Assembly (NCBI GenBank): GCA_022845955.1
Contig: AP025576.1
Coordinates: forward strand, 310,001-374,000
Origin: Lachnospiraceae bacterium
GTDB lineage: Bacteria > Bacillota > Clostridia > Lachnospirales > Lachnospiraceae
Reading direction: 5' to 3'
DNA length: 64,000 nt
Shown here: one piece after another, positions 27,301 to 36,328 of the stretch
Position numbering within the stretch: the first letter of the stretch is position 1
Layout of the letters: every line of letters starts with the position of its first letter
Position numbers and translations under genes: made by a program
Notes under the pieces: generated by a model
The model's input: the letters and a program-made list of their open reading frames with translations, nothing else
Database searches by the model: none
Told to the model about the DNA's origin: nothing

Positions 27301-27545
27301 CTGTCGCAGATATATGGTTGTGCGGCTGCAGGCGTCCCGCCTGTGTTCACATCCGTACCTTCCTCTTCTCCCGTCTCGGAGGACGCTGTACCGGGGGCCT
27401 CTGACTCCGGCGACGTGGTACCCGCAGAAGGATTATCCGCCGTCCCGCCGTCCGGATTGTCGGCCAAAACGGTCAGATTCCCTGTCAACAATGTCAATAC
27501 GGCGCTGATGGCCAATAGGGTGAAAACTCTTCTTAACCCCTTCAT
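24369..27545 (-). CDS. Large surface protein with BspA-like LRR, stalk and C-terminal membrane anchor
   Basis: A 1058-residue exported protein. A signal peptide (MKGLRRVFTLLAISAVLTLL) leads to an acidic Gly/Thr-rich segment. BspA/TpLRR-like leucine-rich repeats follow (about residues 85-200: GIGPNAFASS, TIGSGAFAGCTGL, SVGDNAFASTG), then beta-rich Ig/Big-like modules including VSGKGKVTPDGTVTAEKGK and YKIENVPAGD. A long Thr/Glu/Ser-rich stalk and a final hydrophobic helix (VVLVASFVLLVLVVVIIVVLL) with KKKQE end the protein. No LPxTG sortase signal is seen, so anchoring is by the membrane helix. ATG 27545 is chosen for GGGGAGG 8 bases upstream. A 132-bp MITE-like insertion lies between this gene and its predicted promoter. 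Function is likely adhesion or surface structure. Confidence 0.85.
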   Translation of the reverse strand: MKGLRRVFTLLAISAVLTLLTGNLTVLADNPDGGTADNPSAGTTSPESEAPGTASSETGEEEGTDVNTGGTPAAAQPYICDSNGMITGVNPEYLQELADAGQTKMSLKLPASVGGTAVKGIGPNAFASSQYAAYNVTFTDLDFSGTSIQTIGSGAFAGCTGLTGSLHLPSAPVSVGDNAFASTGYSYIYFPKSLNKSGVDAFAGMNKLIAAICPDEASYKTFSQLFSIRDKLTYPLTLSFQDEAGTVIDTPRAALYHMPLTYMLKDNKSWTVNKNYKLPVSSSGGEYTWKWSTDKDWSVPVTPSSLVEGNLLIAQKSMEQPVIRFGNGIDKTYDKSPAALTVTASHPLAKADKDAGNGDVVFCYTWSWTDNTGITNEEPVYDKNTIEFTNASDFICKVKVQAFVKGENEPFYEESHEYKVKIRQASSVVKPVVSSGTIPAEGPLPDLSLGEGSTPGTIAWDENQPIREGKNEYSWTFTPKDNINYTTVTGKVSLQSTAASLYTVSAEVSGKGKVTPDGTVTAEKGKDLLFTFTPDPGYKLGTVTFDGVDITGKLKDNTYKIENVPAGDSREHKLSAAFKQMDSDDINQVFRSLPEIKEGSVNRELRDAYLDAKIQYEALSATRTPSVSQDTLLAFYRSFAKLSEIDFDVDNKGPVSISDYTALLDSMTLDEAKGLKDGTISNFSIQINVSGNINLSTQQRDLILAKKKDGIIADSYSIDLKKIITQSGTTNNFTLTESDFPLTMKFPLPKGIKAPASGYERTFYVAAIHNEGKARTDADILSNKDSSGKTITVTTERFSIFTVLYQDVKKAEDPHNSSNQNNSSSDKKHDDNNASSNTYVPDYEKDFWDNVTSLIKKAKAGDTVNVNAVTYDKMPESVMAALRENPKVALIVRWDGGKPVMIPAQTALAYEKGRVYYPLSLLSELYAKVNAALTTPPPAPSGSGSSGSSNSGGGNSWEISAPSSNNTNYTPTSKDKGTETETEEESETEATETETPSETAEESSEAPETAPSKDLTTQEITKTSENKTIAVVLVASFVLLVLVVVIIVVLLSIKKKQE

Positions 27546-27589
27546 AATGATACCTCCCCTCATCGTGATAAAATAAGGTAAAATACTTC

Positions 27590-27721
27590 GTAACTGTTCA
27601 GCAGATCAGCGCATTTACTGCGCTGACCGTAAGAAAGTGATTCAGGAGTGCAAAAATCCATCGCCGAAGGCGATTTAGGATGGATTTTTGCAGAGTAACT
27701 GTGAGGGTACTGAACAGTTAC
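27590..27721. mobile_element. 132-bp MITE-like element with 12-bp inverted ends and 8-bp target duplication
   Basis: The ends GTAACTGTTCAG (27590-27601) and CTGAACAGTTAC (27710-27721) are perfect inverted repeats. AATACTTC directly abuts both ends (27582-27589 and 27722-27729), as an 8-bp target-site duplication. Inside are a perfect 14-bp inverted repeat TGCAAAAATCCATC (27649-27662 with 27679-27692), a nested ATCGCC/GGCGAT hairpin, and a TCAGCGCA/TGCGCTGA hairpin (27606-27626). It has no open reading frame, so it must be mobilised in trans. It sits in the 5' untranslated region of the surface-protein gene. Confidence 0.8.
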
Positions 27722-27731
27722 AATACTTCTT

Positions 27732-27759
27732 TATATAACCATTATGGGCTATATATCAA
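27732..27759 (-). promoter_or_regulatory. Candidate promoter of the surface-protein gene
   Basis: On the minus strand TTGATA (27759-27754), 16 bp, TATATA (27737-27732). The MITE-like element lies between this promoter and the ATG at 27545, giving an untranslated leader of about 180 bases. Confidence 0.45.
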
Positions 27760-27777
27760 CAAAAAACAATGAAGTAA

Positions 27778-27798
27778 ATCTTAAGATTAGCATAAGAA
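27778..27798. promoter_or_regulatory. TCTTA direct repeats between surface gene and kdp, candidate KdpE-type site
   Basis: Read on the minus strand, TTCTTATGCTA is followed by ATCTTAAGATT, so TCTTA recurs at 11-bp spacing; ATCTTAAGAT is also palindromic. It matches the ATCTTAAGACT/ATCTTAATGCC repeats upstream of the Ktr operon. Confidence 0.45.
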
Positions 27799-27808
27799 TT
27801 CATATTGT

Positions 27809-27901
27809 GTTATCATTCACGGCCCCTCTGCGCGCCGCCCCAGGGAAAAACCGGGCAGGCAAAACCACAGGGCGGCGCGCAGAGGGGCCGTGAATGATAA
27901 C
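27809..27901. repeat. Perfect 32-bp inverted repeat with 29-base centre, upstream of kdp
   Basis: The arms 27809-27840 and 27870-27901 are exact complements. Each includes ATCATTCACGGCCCC and a GC-rich CTGCGCGCCGCC inner part. The centre is CAGG...CCACA, rich in A and G. The arm is far more stable than needed for a terminator and no T-run follows on either strand. It could be a REP/BIME-type element, a non-autonomous mobile palindrome, or a barrier that insulates the divergent surface-protein and kdp transcription units. Confidence 0.75.
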
Positions 27902-27911
27902 CAGGCAGCCG

Positions 27912-27977
27912 TTTTAATACAATTTTAACATCCTACCGATTTCTCTAACCCTATCTTTTTATCCGCTCTGTTATACT
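27912..27977 (+). promoter_or_regulatory. kdp operon promoter region with 11-bp-spaced repeats
   Basis: TTTTAATAC (27912) and TTTTAACAT (27923) are direct repeats 11 bp apart; TATACT at 27972-27977 is a good -10 box 58 bp before the kdpF ATG, with no consensus -35. This is consistent with KdpE-dependent activation, by analogy to the known Kdp systems. Confidence 0.45.
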
Positions 27978-28035
27978 TCATGAAGTAATCACAAAGTTAT
28001 GAGCGGCCGCGTCCGGCGGCGGAAGGGAGACAGAT

Positions 28036-28125
28036 ATGGATATACTGATATGGCTTATAGCGGCAACTGGTATCGGTATGCTGATTTACTATTTAGTTAT
28101 TTTATTGAAGGGAGAAGACAGGTAA
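28036..28125 (+). CDS. kdpF: KdpF, small potassium-ATPase subunit
   Basis: A 29-residue single-helix protein, [20 protein letters not shown] followed by VILLKGEDR. The length is exactly that of Escherichia coli KdpF, with the same hydrophobic helix and charged C-terminus. GGAAGGGAGACAG precedes the ATG. The stop TAA shares its last base with the kdpA ATG (TAATG), so translation is coupled. KdpF stabilises the KdpABC complex. Confidence 0.85.
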   Translation: MDILIWLIAATGIGMLIYYLVILLKGEDR

Positions 28126-29942
28126 TGGAAAGCTTTATTCAATATGCGGTTTATCTCATTATACTGGTAGCGCTCGCCATTCCGCTGGGAGGCTACATCG
28201 GAAAGGTTATGAATGGGGAAAAGGTATTCCTTTCCCGAATCTGCGGTCCCTGCGAAAAACTGATATATAAAATCATGCGTGTGGACAGCAGGGAGGAAAT
28301 GTCCGCTAAGAGGTACATAATAAGCGCGGTCATTTTTAATGCAGTGGGATTTTTGGTACTGTTCCTCATGCTTTTGCTGCAGGGTATTCTGCCGCTGAAC
28401 CCGGAACATATCGAAGGGAATTCCTGGCATCTGGCTTTTAATACGGCAGTCAGCTTTATGACAAATACCAACTGGCAGGCATACAGCGGTGAGAGCGCAT
28501 TAAGCTATTTTACACAGATGATGGGACTCACCGTTCAGAACTTTGTGTCTGCGGCAACCGGTATTGCCGTTTTGTTTGCGGTTATCCGCGGATTTACACG
28601 GGTAAAGCAGAATGGCATTGGGAATTTCTGGGTTGATTTAACAAGAACGGTTATTTATGTCCTGCTCCCTATAGCAATTGTGGGAGGTATCCTCATCAGT
28701 TCCCAGGGCGTGGTACAGAACCTGAAGCCTTATGACAAGGTGCAGCTGCTGGAGCCTGTCGCATTGGATGAAAACGGGGAGATTATCGAAGGGGCAATTG
28801 TGAATAAGGAAACGGGTGAGGTGACGGTTGACGGTTCTCCCGTGGAGGCTGCCGATATTGTTACGCAGCAGGTGGTTCCTCTCGGACCGGCAGCAAGCCA
28901 GATATCCATCAAGCAGCTGGGTACCAACGGAGGCGGTTTTTTTGGCCTGAATTCTACCCATCCCTTTGAAAATCCCACGATTTTCAGCAATTTATTGGAA
29001 ATGCTTTTCCTGCTGCTGATTCCTGTATCTTTATGCTTTACCTTTGGCCGTAATGTAAAGGATAAACGGCAGGGCTTTGCAATCTTTGCGGCTATGTTCC
29101 TCATGCTTGCGGCAGCCATGGCGGTCTGTGCCGTGAATGAACACAACGGCACCCCCCAGCTGGCACAGAACGGCGCGGTGGCAATGGACAGTACGGATGG
29201 AACGGCAGGCGGCAATATGGAGGGCAAGGAAACGAGGTTCGGTATAGCCACTTCGGTTACCTGGGCAACCTGGACGACGGCGGCTTCCAACGGTTCCGTG
29301 AATTCCATGCATGATTCCTATACGCCTATAGGAGGTCTGGTACCTATGCTCCTCATGCAGCTGGGAGAAGTGGTATTCGGCGGCGTCGGCTGCGGGCTTT
29401 ACGGCATGCTTGCTTTTGCCATTCTGGCAGTATTTATCGCAGGACTCATGGTCGGGCGTACCCCGGAATATCTGGGTAAAAAAATCGAACCCTTTGAAAT
29501 GAAGATGGCGGTACTATGCTGCCTGGCTACCCCCATTGTAATATTGGTGGGCAGCGGCGTGGCAGCCCTGCTTCCCTCTACGGCAGACAGCCTGAATAAT
29601 GCCGGGGCACATGGCTTATCGGAAGTGCTGTATTCCTATTCCTCCGGCGGCGGAAATAATGGTTCCGCTTTTGCAGGGTTTAATGCCAATACCCCGTTTA
29701 TCAACGTATCCATCGGTTTGGTAATGCTGGGCGCAAGATTTATCCCTTTAGTCACCATGCTTCTCATTGCCGGCAGTATGGCAAAAAAGAAAAAGGTTGC
29801 CACGACGGCGGGTACTCTGTCCACCTGCGACGGACTGTTTGTTTTCCTTTTGGTGTTCGTGGTGCTGCTGGTGGGCGCATTGAGCTTCTTCCCGGCGCTG
29901 GCACTCGGTCCGATAGCGGAGTATTTCCAGATGATAGGGTAA
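28125..29942 (+). CDS. kdpA: Potassium-transporting ATPase subunit A
   Basis: The potassium channel-like subunit of the KdpFABC pump, 605 residues with about ten membrane helices. Filter-type segments are visible: [33 protein letters not shown], and [20 protein letters not shown]. It is about 45 residues longer than the usual ~557. The extra part maps mainly to an acidic segment [20 protein letters not shown] through [20 protein letters not shown] before the second filter, and to [12 protein letters not shown]. The start is set by overlap with kdpF; GAAGGGAGAAG precedes it. It is followed by kdpB after 65 bp. Confidence 0.96.
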   Translation: MESFIQYAVYLIILVALAIPLGGYIGKVMNGEKVFLSRICGPCEKLIYKIMRVDSREEMSAKRYIISAVIFNAVGFLVLFLMLLLQGILPLNPEHIEGNSWHLAFNTAVSFMTNTNWQAYSGESALSYFTQMMGLTVQNFVSAATGIAVLFAVIRGFTRVKQNGIGNFWVDLTRTVIYVLLPIAIVGGILISSQGVVQNLKPYDKVQLLEPVALDENGEIIEGAIVNKETGEVTVDGSPVEAADIVTQQVVPLGPAASQISIKQLGTNGGGFFGLNSTHPFENPTIFSNLLEMLFLLLIPVSLCFTFGRNVKDKRQGFAIFAAMFLMLAAAMAVCAVNEHNGTPQLAQNGAVAMDSTDGTAGGNMEGKETRFGIATSVTWATWTTAASNGSVNSMHDSYTPIGGLVPMLLMQLGEVVFGGVGCGLYGMLAFAILAVFIAGLMVGRTPEYLGKKIEPFEMKMAVLCCLATPIVILVGSGVAALLPSTADSLNNAGAHGLSEVLYSYSSGGGNNGSAFAGFNANTPFINVSIGLVMLGARFIPLVTMLLIAGSMAKKKKVATTAGTLSTCDGLFVFLLVFVVLLVGALSFFPALALGPIAEYFQMIG

Positions 29943-30007
29943 AATGGACCATACAGACAATACATGTTATATTCCGAAAGGAATCCGTATAAATGGAGGT
30001 AGTAAAA

Positions 30008-32086
30008 ATGAGCAGCGGTATGAAAACAGAAAATGCTCTGCATGATAAAAAAATGGTCATGCGCGCCGTTAAGGATGCGTTTCTGAAGCTGGCGCCAAAT
30101 ACACAGATAAAGAATCCCGTAATGTTTCTGGTATTTGTATCGGCCGTTATGACAACCGTACTTTGGGCTGTATCCCTGTTGGGAGTACGGGATGCAGCGC
30201 CGGGATATATCCTGGGAATTACAATTATCCTTTGGTTTACCGTGTTATTTGCCAATTTCGCGGAAGCGATTGCGGAGGGGCGCGGAAAAGCCCAGGCAGA
30301 CTCCCTCCGTGCGGCAAAGCAGGATGTGGAAGCCCATAAAATCCCGTCTTCTGAAAAAAAGGAGCAGATTACCAAGGTTCCTTCCGCAAAGCTGGTAAAA
30401 GGAAATCTGGTTATCGTAAAGGCCGGGGAACAGATTCCCGGCGACGGGGAAGTTATAGAGGGTGCGGCGAGCGTGGATGAAAGCGCCATTACCGGCGAAT
30501 CCGCCCCGGTTGTCAGGGAAGCGGGAGGGGATCGCAGCGCGGTGACGGGTGGGACCCGTGTCCTTTCCGACTGGATTGTAGTAAGGATTACAAGCGAACC
30601 GGGGCAGAGTTTCCTGGATAAGATGATTGCTATGGTAGAGGGGGCTGCGAGAAAGAAAACTCCGAATGAAATTGCACTGGAAATTTTTCTGGTTGCACTG
30701 TCCATAATCTTCATTCTGGTGGTAATGGCACTGTATGCCTATTCCCTCTTTTCAGCGAAGCAGCTGGGCGTGGAGAACCCCACATCCGTGACCTCCCTGG
30801 CAGCGCTGTTGGTTTGCCTGGCGCCCACCACCATCGGGGCGCTGCTTTCCGCAATCGGTATTGCGGGAATGAACCGCTTAAACCAGGCCAACGTGCTTGC
30901 CATGAGCGGCCGTGCCATAGAGGCGGCCGGTGATGTGGATACGCTGCTTCTGGATAAAACAGGAACCATTACGCTGGGAAACCGCCAGGCCGCGGAATTC
31001 ATTCCGGTGGACGGCAATACGGCCCAGGAGCTGGCGGATGCGGCACAGCTGGCCTCCCTGCCGGACGAAACGCCGGAAGGCAGGAGCGTGGTGATCCTGG
31101 CTAAGGAGAAATTCGGTATCCGGGAAAGAAATCTGTCGGAAACCCCTATGGAATTCCTTCCTTTTACAGCAAAGACGAGAATGAGCGGTGTCAATACAAA
31201 GGACACGGAAATCCGCAAGGGCGCCGCCGATTCCATGAAGGGCTATGTGGAAAAATACGGCGGGATATACAGCAAAGAATGCGATGAGGTGGTAAAACGA
31301 ATTGCCAATCAGGGCGGTACCCCGCTGGTAGTAGCCAAAGACCATATCATTCTCGGAGTCATCCACCTGAAGGATATCATTAAGGCAGGAGTGAAAGAAA
31401 AGTTTGCAGACCTGCGGAAAATGGGCATACGTACGGTTATGATTACCGGAGATAACCCGTTGACTGCCGCCGCTATTGCAGCGGAGGCGGGAGTGGACGA
31501 TTTCCTGGCGGAGGCAACGCCGGAAGGAAAGCTGTCCATGATCCGGGAACTGCAGGCTAAAGGGCATATGGTAGCGATGACCGGCGACGGTACTAACGAT
31601 GCACCGGCGCTTGCCCAGGCGGATGTGGCGGTAGCCATGAACACCGGCACCCAGGCAGCTAAGGAAGCCGGAAATATGGTGGATCTGGACAGTTCCCCCA
31701 CCAAGCTGATAGATATTGTCCGGATCGGCAAACAGCTTCTGATGACGAGAGGAAGCCTTACCACCTTCAGTATTGCAAACGATGTGGCAAAATACTTTGC
31801 CATCATACCCGCATTATTTATGGGGCTTTATCCCGGCCTGGCCGCTTTGAACATCATGCGTCTGCACAGTGCGGAAAGCGCAATTTTCTCCGCAATTATT
31901 TATAACGCGCTGATTATTGTGGCATTGATCCCCCTGGCGCTCAAGGGCGTTAAATACCGGGAGGTATCCGCCGGCAGGCTGCTTTCCAGAAACCTTTTAA
32001 TTTACGGGGCAGGCGGGATTATCACACCGTTTATCTGCATTAAGCTGATTGATATGCTTCTCGTTGCATGCGGGCTGTTTGTATAA
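30008..32086 (+). CDS. kdpB: Potassium-transporting P-type ATPase subunit B
   Basis: Energy-coupling P-type ATPase (692 residues). The phosphorylation motif [12 protein letters not shown] places the aspartyl-phosphate near residue 317. Other family marks are the actuator TGES loop ([11 protein letters not shown]), the TGDN motif, and [23 protein letters not shown] lysine-rich hydrophobic helix pattern typical of type IA pumps is present. ATG 30008 is chosen because GGAGGTAG lies 6-9 bases upstream; the ATG at 29993 would overlap that site. Confidence 0.97.
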   Translation: MSSGMKTENALHDKKMVMRAVKDAFLKLAPNTQIKNPVMFLVFVSAVMTTVLWAVSLLGVRDAAPGYILGITIILWFTVLFANFAEAIAEGRGKAQADSLRAAKQDVEAHKIPSSEKKEQITKVPSAKLVKGNLVIVKAGEQIPGDGEVIEGAASVDESAITGESAPVVREAGGDRSAVTGGTRVLSDWIVVRITSEPGQSFLDKMIAMVEGAARKKTPNEIALEIFLVALSIIFILVVMALYAYSLFSAKQLGVENPTSVTSLAALLVCLAPTTIGALLSAIGIAGMNRLNQANVLAMSGRAIEAAGDVDTLLLDKTGTITLGNRQAAEFIPVDGNTAQELADAAQLASLPDETPEGRSVVILAKEKFGIRERNLSETPMEFLPFTAKTRMSGVNTKDTEIRKGAADSMKGYVEKYGGIYSKECDEVVKRIANQGGTPLVVAKDHIILGVIHLKDIIKAGVKEKFADLRKMGIRTVMITGDNPLTAAAIAAEAGVDDFLAEATPEGKLSMIRELQAKGHMVAMTGDGTNDAPALAQADVAVAMNTGTQAAKEAGNMVDLDSSPTKLIDIVRIGKQLLMTRGSLTTFSIANDVAKYFAIIPALFMGLYPGLAALNIMRLHSAESAIFSAIIYNALIIVALIPLALKGVKYREVSAGRLLSRNLLIYGAGGIITPFICIKLIDMLLVACGLFV

Positions 32087-32161
32087 GACGGCGCAGAATA
32101 GAAAACATGATATAGAAAGGGAGATAACTGTGAAAATACGGAACAGTTATGGAGGAAAAAA

Positions 32162-32770
32162 ATGAAGGATATAAAAAAGGTGTTTGGGAAAACAACCCTG
32201 TTATTTTTTATCATGATGTTGTTATGCGGTCTGGTTTATACCCTGGTCATGACCGGGATTTCGCAGTTGTTTTTTAAAGACAAAGCCGACGGAAGTATTA
32301 TTGAAGTGAACGGGATAAAATACGGAAGCGAGCTGTTGGGGCAGAAATTTACGGATCCTGCTCATCTGTGGGGGAGAATCATGTTTGTGGACGTGGCTAC
32401 CTACACGGATGAGGAGGGAAACCCGCTCCTGTATGCGGGGGCTTCCAATAAATCACCGGCAAGTGAGGAATATGCACAGCAGATCGCGCAGCGTGTCGCC
32501 ATGATAAAGGAGGCAAACCCCCATGCGGATAGGGAAGCCATTCCGGTGGAACTGGTGACCGGGTCAGGGAGCGGCCTGGATCCCCATATCTCCCCTGCTG
32601 CAGCGGAGTACCAGGTTCCCCGTATTGCGGAGGCAAAAGGGATGTCGGAGGAGGAAGTCAGGGCGGTTATCGATAAGTATACAAAAGGAAAGTTTCTTGG
32701 TATACTGGGGGAGGAAACCGTAAATGTGCTGGAAGTGAATCTGGCCCTTGACGGAATTCTTACGGATTAA
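32162..32770 (+). CDS. kdpC: Potassium-transporting ATPase subunit C
   Basis: A 202-residue subunit with a single N-terminal helix (LLFFIMMLLCGLVYTLVMTG) and an extracytoplasmic domain. Family motifs are GSELLGQKFTDPAHLWGR, NPHADREAIPVELVTGSGSG, LDPHISPAAAEYQVPRIAEA and the C-terminal VNVLEVNLALDG. It lies 75 bp after kdpB. It completes the pump and is thought to raise the ATP affinity of KdpB. Confidence 0.96.
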   Translation: MKDIKKVFGKTTLLFFIMMLLCGLVYTLVMTGISQLFFKDKADGSIIEVNGIKYGSELLGQKFTDPAHLWGRIMFVDVATYTDEEGNPLLYAGASNKSPASEEYAQQIAQRVAMIKEANPHADREAIPVELVTGSGSGLDPHISPAAAEYQVPRIAEAKGMSEEEVRAVIDKYTKGKFLGILGEETVNVLEVNLALDGILTD

Positions 32771-32890
32771 TGGAAAATGACGGATACGGCTCTTTGCGGA
32801 CCATTCCTACATTCAATAAAAGCCGGCAGTCTCCGGACTGGCGGCTTGCTGTGTTTCAACAAGAAACAGCTGCAGCTGGGAGAAGATAAT

Positions 32891-35605
32891 ATGGAAGAGA
32901 ACAGACCCGATCCCGATAAGCTTCTGGAGCAGGTGAAGGAAGAAGAATCCAGGGGAAAACAGGGAAAATTAAAAATATTTTTTGGGTATGCCGCAGGAGT
33001 GGGCAAGACCTATGCGATGCTGGAAGCGGCCCATCAGGCGGCGGAAACGGGGATCGATGTCGCTGCCGGGTATATAGAACCGCATGCGCGCCCGGAAACC
33101 ATGGCCCTTCTGGAGGGGCTGGAGCAGCTTCCGGCGCTGGAAATCCCTTATAAAAACATAGTGCTGAAGGAATTTGACCTGGATGCGGCGCTGAAAAGGA
33201 GGCCCCGTCTGATTCTGGTGGATGAGCTGGCCCACACGAATGCGGCGGGATGCCGCCATACCAAGCGGTACCAGGATATCCAGGAGCTGCTCAAGGAAGG
33301 GATCAGCGTATATACCACGGTAAATGTGCAGCACCTGGAAAGCCTGAACGATATTGTGGCATCCATCACGGGGGTTACGGTACAGGAAAGGATACCGGAT
33401 TTTGTTTTTGACCAGGCGGATCAGGTGGAGCTTGTGGATATCGAGCCGGCGGAGCTTCTGGAAAGGCTGAAGGAGGGAAAGGTATATCGCCCGCAGCAGG
33501 CGGGCACGGCCATGGATCATTTTTTTACCGTGGATAATCTTACCGCCCTGCGTGAAATTGCCCTGCGCAGGACCGCGGACCAGGTCAACCGTGTTACGGA
33601 AAAAAACCGGGAACAGAACAGGGAAAGCGATTACTATACAGGGGAACATATTCTGGTCTGCCTGTCCGCCTCCCCGTCTAATGCCAAGGTAATCCGTGCC
33701 GCCGCCAGAATGGCGAATGCTTTCCGCGCCCGTTTTACGGCGGTGCATGTGGAGGCGCCCGGAAGGGAAGGGATGGGGGATGACGATGCCCTCCGCCTGC
33801 GGATGAACCAGAGGCTGGCGGAGCAGCTGGGGGCGAAAACCGTAACCCTTTACGGCGGCGACATCACCAGGCAGATTGCGGAATATTCCCGGATTTCCGG
33901 CGTTTCCAAAATCGTTCTTGGAAGAAGCTATACCAGAAATAAGCTGTTCGGCCCGAATGTAAACTTTGCGGATCAGCTGACGGCTCTGGTTCCCAAGCTT
34001 GAAATATACCTGATACCCGATACCTATACCAGGCGTTATGCCAAAAAGAAAAAGCTGGAACGGATACTTGCGGTGAAGGAACAGAATTATCTGAGGGATA
34101 CCCTGGCTATGCTTGCCGTTTTGGGGATTTCCTCGGTTCTGGCATTTGTGTTCCGGCTGCTGGGCTTCGACGAGGCTAATATCGTTACCATCTATATCCT
34201 GGGAGTTCTGCTCATTGCGCTGATAACGGAAAACCAAATCTATAACTTGCTCGCCTCGGTGCTCAGCGTGGTCTGCTTTAATATCTTTTTTACCATCCCT
34301 TATAATTCCCTGAAGGTCAGGGATCCGGGGTATATGATCACCTTTTTCATCATGTTCCTGGCGGGTTTCCTCACCGCGTCTCTTGCCAAAAAAGTGAAAT
34401 CCTACGGACGGCAGGCCGTAAGAAAGGCATGGAGGATGGAAATACTCCTGGATACCAGCAGGAAGCTGCAGATGGCCTCCGGGGAAGAAGCCATCGCCGA
34501 AACGGTTTCCGAACAGCTGGTAAAGCTTCTGGATAAAGATATTGTTTATTACGCCGGGGAGCCGGGGGAGGAAGTCAGGCCCTATTGTTTTCCCAAAGAA
34601 AAAAACAGTACCATCCGGCTGCTGCTCACCAAGGATGAAACGGCGGTAGCCTACTGGAGCTACCGCAATAATAAGCATGCGGGGGCTTCCACGGGGACCC
34701 TGCCGGGAGCGAAGGGACTGTATCTGGCGGTGCGCAGCGCCAATGCGGTATACGGCGTGGTGGGGATCTGTCTGGGCGACGGGTTCCTTCCCGCTTTCGA
34801 TGAAAGTATCCTGAACGCCATGCTGAATGAGGCGGCGCTGGCTCTGGAAAAAGAAAAGAGCGCGGAGGATAAAAACCGTGCCCAGCTGCAAATCAGGCAG
34901 GAACAGCTCCGAAGCAACCTGCTGCGCAGCATATCCCATGATCTGCGCACGCCGCTGACAAGTATCTCGGGGAATTCCGGCATGCTCATGAAGCGGGGGG
35001 ATAACCTGAGCCGGGAACAGAAGCAGAAGCTTTATGAGGATATTTACGACGATTCCGTTTGGCTGTATAATCTGGTTGAGAATCTGCTGTCTGTAACTAA
35101 AATAGAAAACGGCAGTATGGAATTAAAACAGCAGCCGGAGCTTCTGGAGGATGTGATAAGCGAGGCACTCAGCCATATCCGCAGGCGTCTGAGAGGGCAT
35201 ACGATCCAGGTCCGTCTGGAGAATGAATTTCTTATGGCCTGGATGGACGCAAAGCTGATCATGCAGGTCATTTTGAACATTGTGGACAATGCCATTAAAT
35301 ATACCCCGGAGGATTCCCACATTGACATTTCCGCTAAAAAAATGGGGGACAGAATCTATGTGAATATCGCCGACGACGGGCAGGGGATTCCGGATGACCG
35401 GAAAGAAAAGGTATTTGACCTGTTCTATACGGGGGAATACCAGGCGGCGGACGGAACACGGAGCATGGGGGTAGGCCTGTCTTTATGCCGTTCCATTGTG
35501 GAGGCCCACGGCGGCAGGCTGGAGGTAAGGGACAACGTCCCCAGGGGGACCTGTTTCCTTTTTGATCTGAAGGCGGAGGATGTGGGACCAGACAGCGGCG
35601 TATAA
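32891..35605 (+). CDS. kdpD: Full-length KdpD sensor histidine kinase
   Basis: A 904-residue potassium-responsive kinase. In order: KdpD N-domain with Walker-type loop FGYAAGVGKTYAMLEAA, PRLILVDELAHTNAAGCRH and TTVNVQHLESLND; universal-stress-like domain (HILVCLSASPSNAKVIRAAA, IVLGRSYTRN); DUF4118 membrane helices; GAF-like region; HisKA box LLRSISHDLRTPLTSISGNS; N-box QVILNIVDNAIKYT and G-box MGVGLSLCRSIVEAHGG. ATG 32891 is chosen because the KdpD domain begins there and GGGAGAAG precedes it. Known KdpD proteins regulate kdpFABC, and some bind cyclic di-AMP through the USP domain. Confidence 0.96.
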   Translation: MEENRPDPDKLLEQVKEEESRGKQGKLKIFFGYAAGVGKTYAMLEAAHQAAETGIDVAAGYIEPHARPETMALLEGLEQLPALEIPYKNIVLKEFDLDAALKRRPRLILVDELAHTNAAGCRHTKRYQDIQELLKEGISVYTTVNVQHLESLNDIVASITGVTVQERIPDFVFDQADQVELVDIEPAELLERLKEGKVYRPQQAGTAMDHFFTVDNLTALREIALRRTADQVNRVTEKNREQNRESDYYTGEHILVCLSASPSNAKVIRAAARMANAFRARFTAVHVEAPGREGMGDDDALRLRMNQRLAEQLGAKTVTLYGGDITRQIAEYSRISGVSKIVLGRSYTRNKLFGPNVNFADQLTALVPKLEIYLIPDTYTRRYAKKKKLERILAVKEQNYLRDTLAMLAVLGISSVLAFVFRLLGFDEANIVTIYILGVLLIALITENQIYNLLASVLSVVCFNIFFTIPYNSLKVRDPGYMITFFIMFLAGFLTASLAKKVKSYGRQAVRKAWRMEILLDTSRKLQMASGEEAIAETVSEQLVKLLDKDIVYYAGEPGEEVRPYCFPKEKNSTIRLLLTKDETAVAYWSYRNNKHAGASTGTLPGAKGLYLAVRSANAVYGVVGICLGDGFLPAFDESILNAMLNEAALALEKEKSAEDKNRAQLQIRQEQLRSNLLRSISHDLRTPLTSISGNSGMLMKRGDNLSREQKQKLYEDIYDDSVWLYNLVENLLSVTKIENGSMELKQQPELLEDVISEALSHIRRRLRGHTIQVRLENEFLMAWMDAKLIMQVILNIVDNAIKYTPEDSHIDISAKKMGDRIYVNIADDGQGIPDDRKEKVFDLFYTGEYQAADGTRSMGVGLSLCRSIVEAHGGRLEVRDNVPRGTCFLFDLKAEDVGPDSGV

Positions 35606-35626
35606 CAACGCAGAAATGAGGATACC

Positions 35627-36328
35627 ATGGAAACAAAGCATAACCTTCTTATTGTAGAGGATGAAAAGGCGATCTCCAACCTGATTGCCACCACCCTGGA
35701 GACGCAGGGTTATCATTATGAAAAAGCATCCAACGGAGCGCAGGCCATGATGGCCGTTACCTCCCATAACCCGGAGATTATCCTTCTGGATCTGGGGCTT
35801 CCGGATATGGACGGCCTGGATATCATACGAAAGGTAAGAAGCTGGTCTCCCGTTCCTATTATCGTAATCAGTGCGAGAACGGAAGATCAGGATAAAATAG
35901 AAGCCCTGGATGCAGGGGCCGATGATTATCTCACCAAGCCCTTCAGCGTGGAGGAGCTGCTGGCAAGACTGCGTTCCACGTTCCGCCGGATCAGCTATAT
36001 GCAGACGGAGAACGGCGGGGTCAGTACGGTGTTCACAAACGGTGACCTGAAAATTGATTTTGCTGCCGCTGCCGCCTATATGGGGGAGCAGGAGCTGCAT
36101 TTATCCCCTATTGAGTACCGGCTTCTGTGCGAGCTGGCAAGAAATGCGGGTAAGGTCCTCACCCACCAGTATCTGATAAATAAGGTCTGGGAAAATGTAA
36201 ATGTGAGCGATATTCCTTCCCTGCGCGTCTATATGGCGACTCTCCGTAAAAAAATAGAACCCGACAGGGAAAATCCGCGCTATATCCAGACAAGGGTGGG
36301 TATCGGCTATAAAATGAACCGGCTGTGA
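35627..36328 (+). CDS. kdpE: KdpE response regulator
   Basis: A 233-residue OmpR-family regulator located 21 bp after kdpD. The receiver has VEDEKAISNL, the phosphoacceptor Asp in IILLDLGLPDMDGLD, and Lys in DDYLTKPFSVEELLARL. The winged helix has LSPIEYRLLCELARNAGKVL, LRVYMATLRKKIEPD and TRVGIGYKM. Its targets are expected upstream of kdpF, where 11-bp-spaced repeats occur. The last bases overlap the next kinase gene if GTG 36325 is used. Confidence 0.94.
   Translation: METKHNLLIVEDEKAISNLIATTLETQGYHYEKASNGAQAMMAVTSHNPEIILLDLGLPDMDGLDIIRKVRSWSPVPIIVISARTEDQDKIEALDAGADDYLTKPFSVEELLARLRSTFRRISYMQTENGGVSTVFTNGDLKIDFAAAAAYMGEQELHLSPIEYRLLCELARNAGKVLTHQYLINKVWENVNVSDIPSLRVYMATLRKKIEPDRENPRYIQTRVGIGYKMNRL

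Noticed and set aside
27546..28035. Possible ydaO-type cyclic-di-AMP riboswitch upstream of kdp
   Set aside because: Such switches are common before potassium genes, but I saw none of the expected conserved motifs. The gap is explained by the MITE-like element, the inverted repeat and promoter motifs.
32969..34939. 656-codon open frame opposite kdpD
   Set aside because: It is an antisense shadow of KdpD. The sense strand has all expected motifs in order, and the antisense protein is Gln/His/Arg-rich without a domain.
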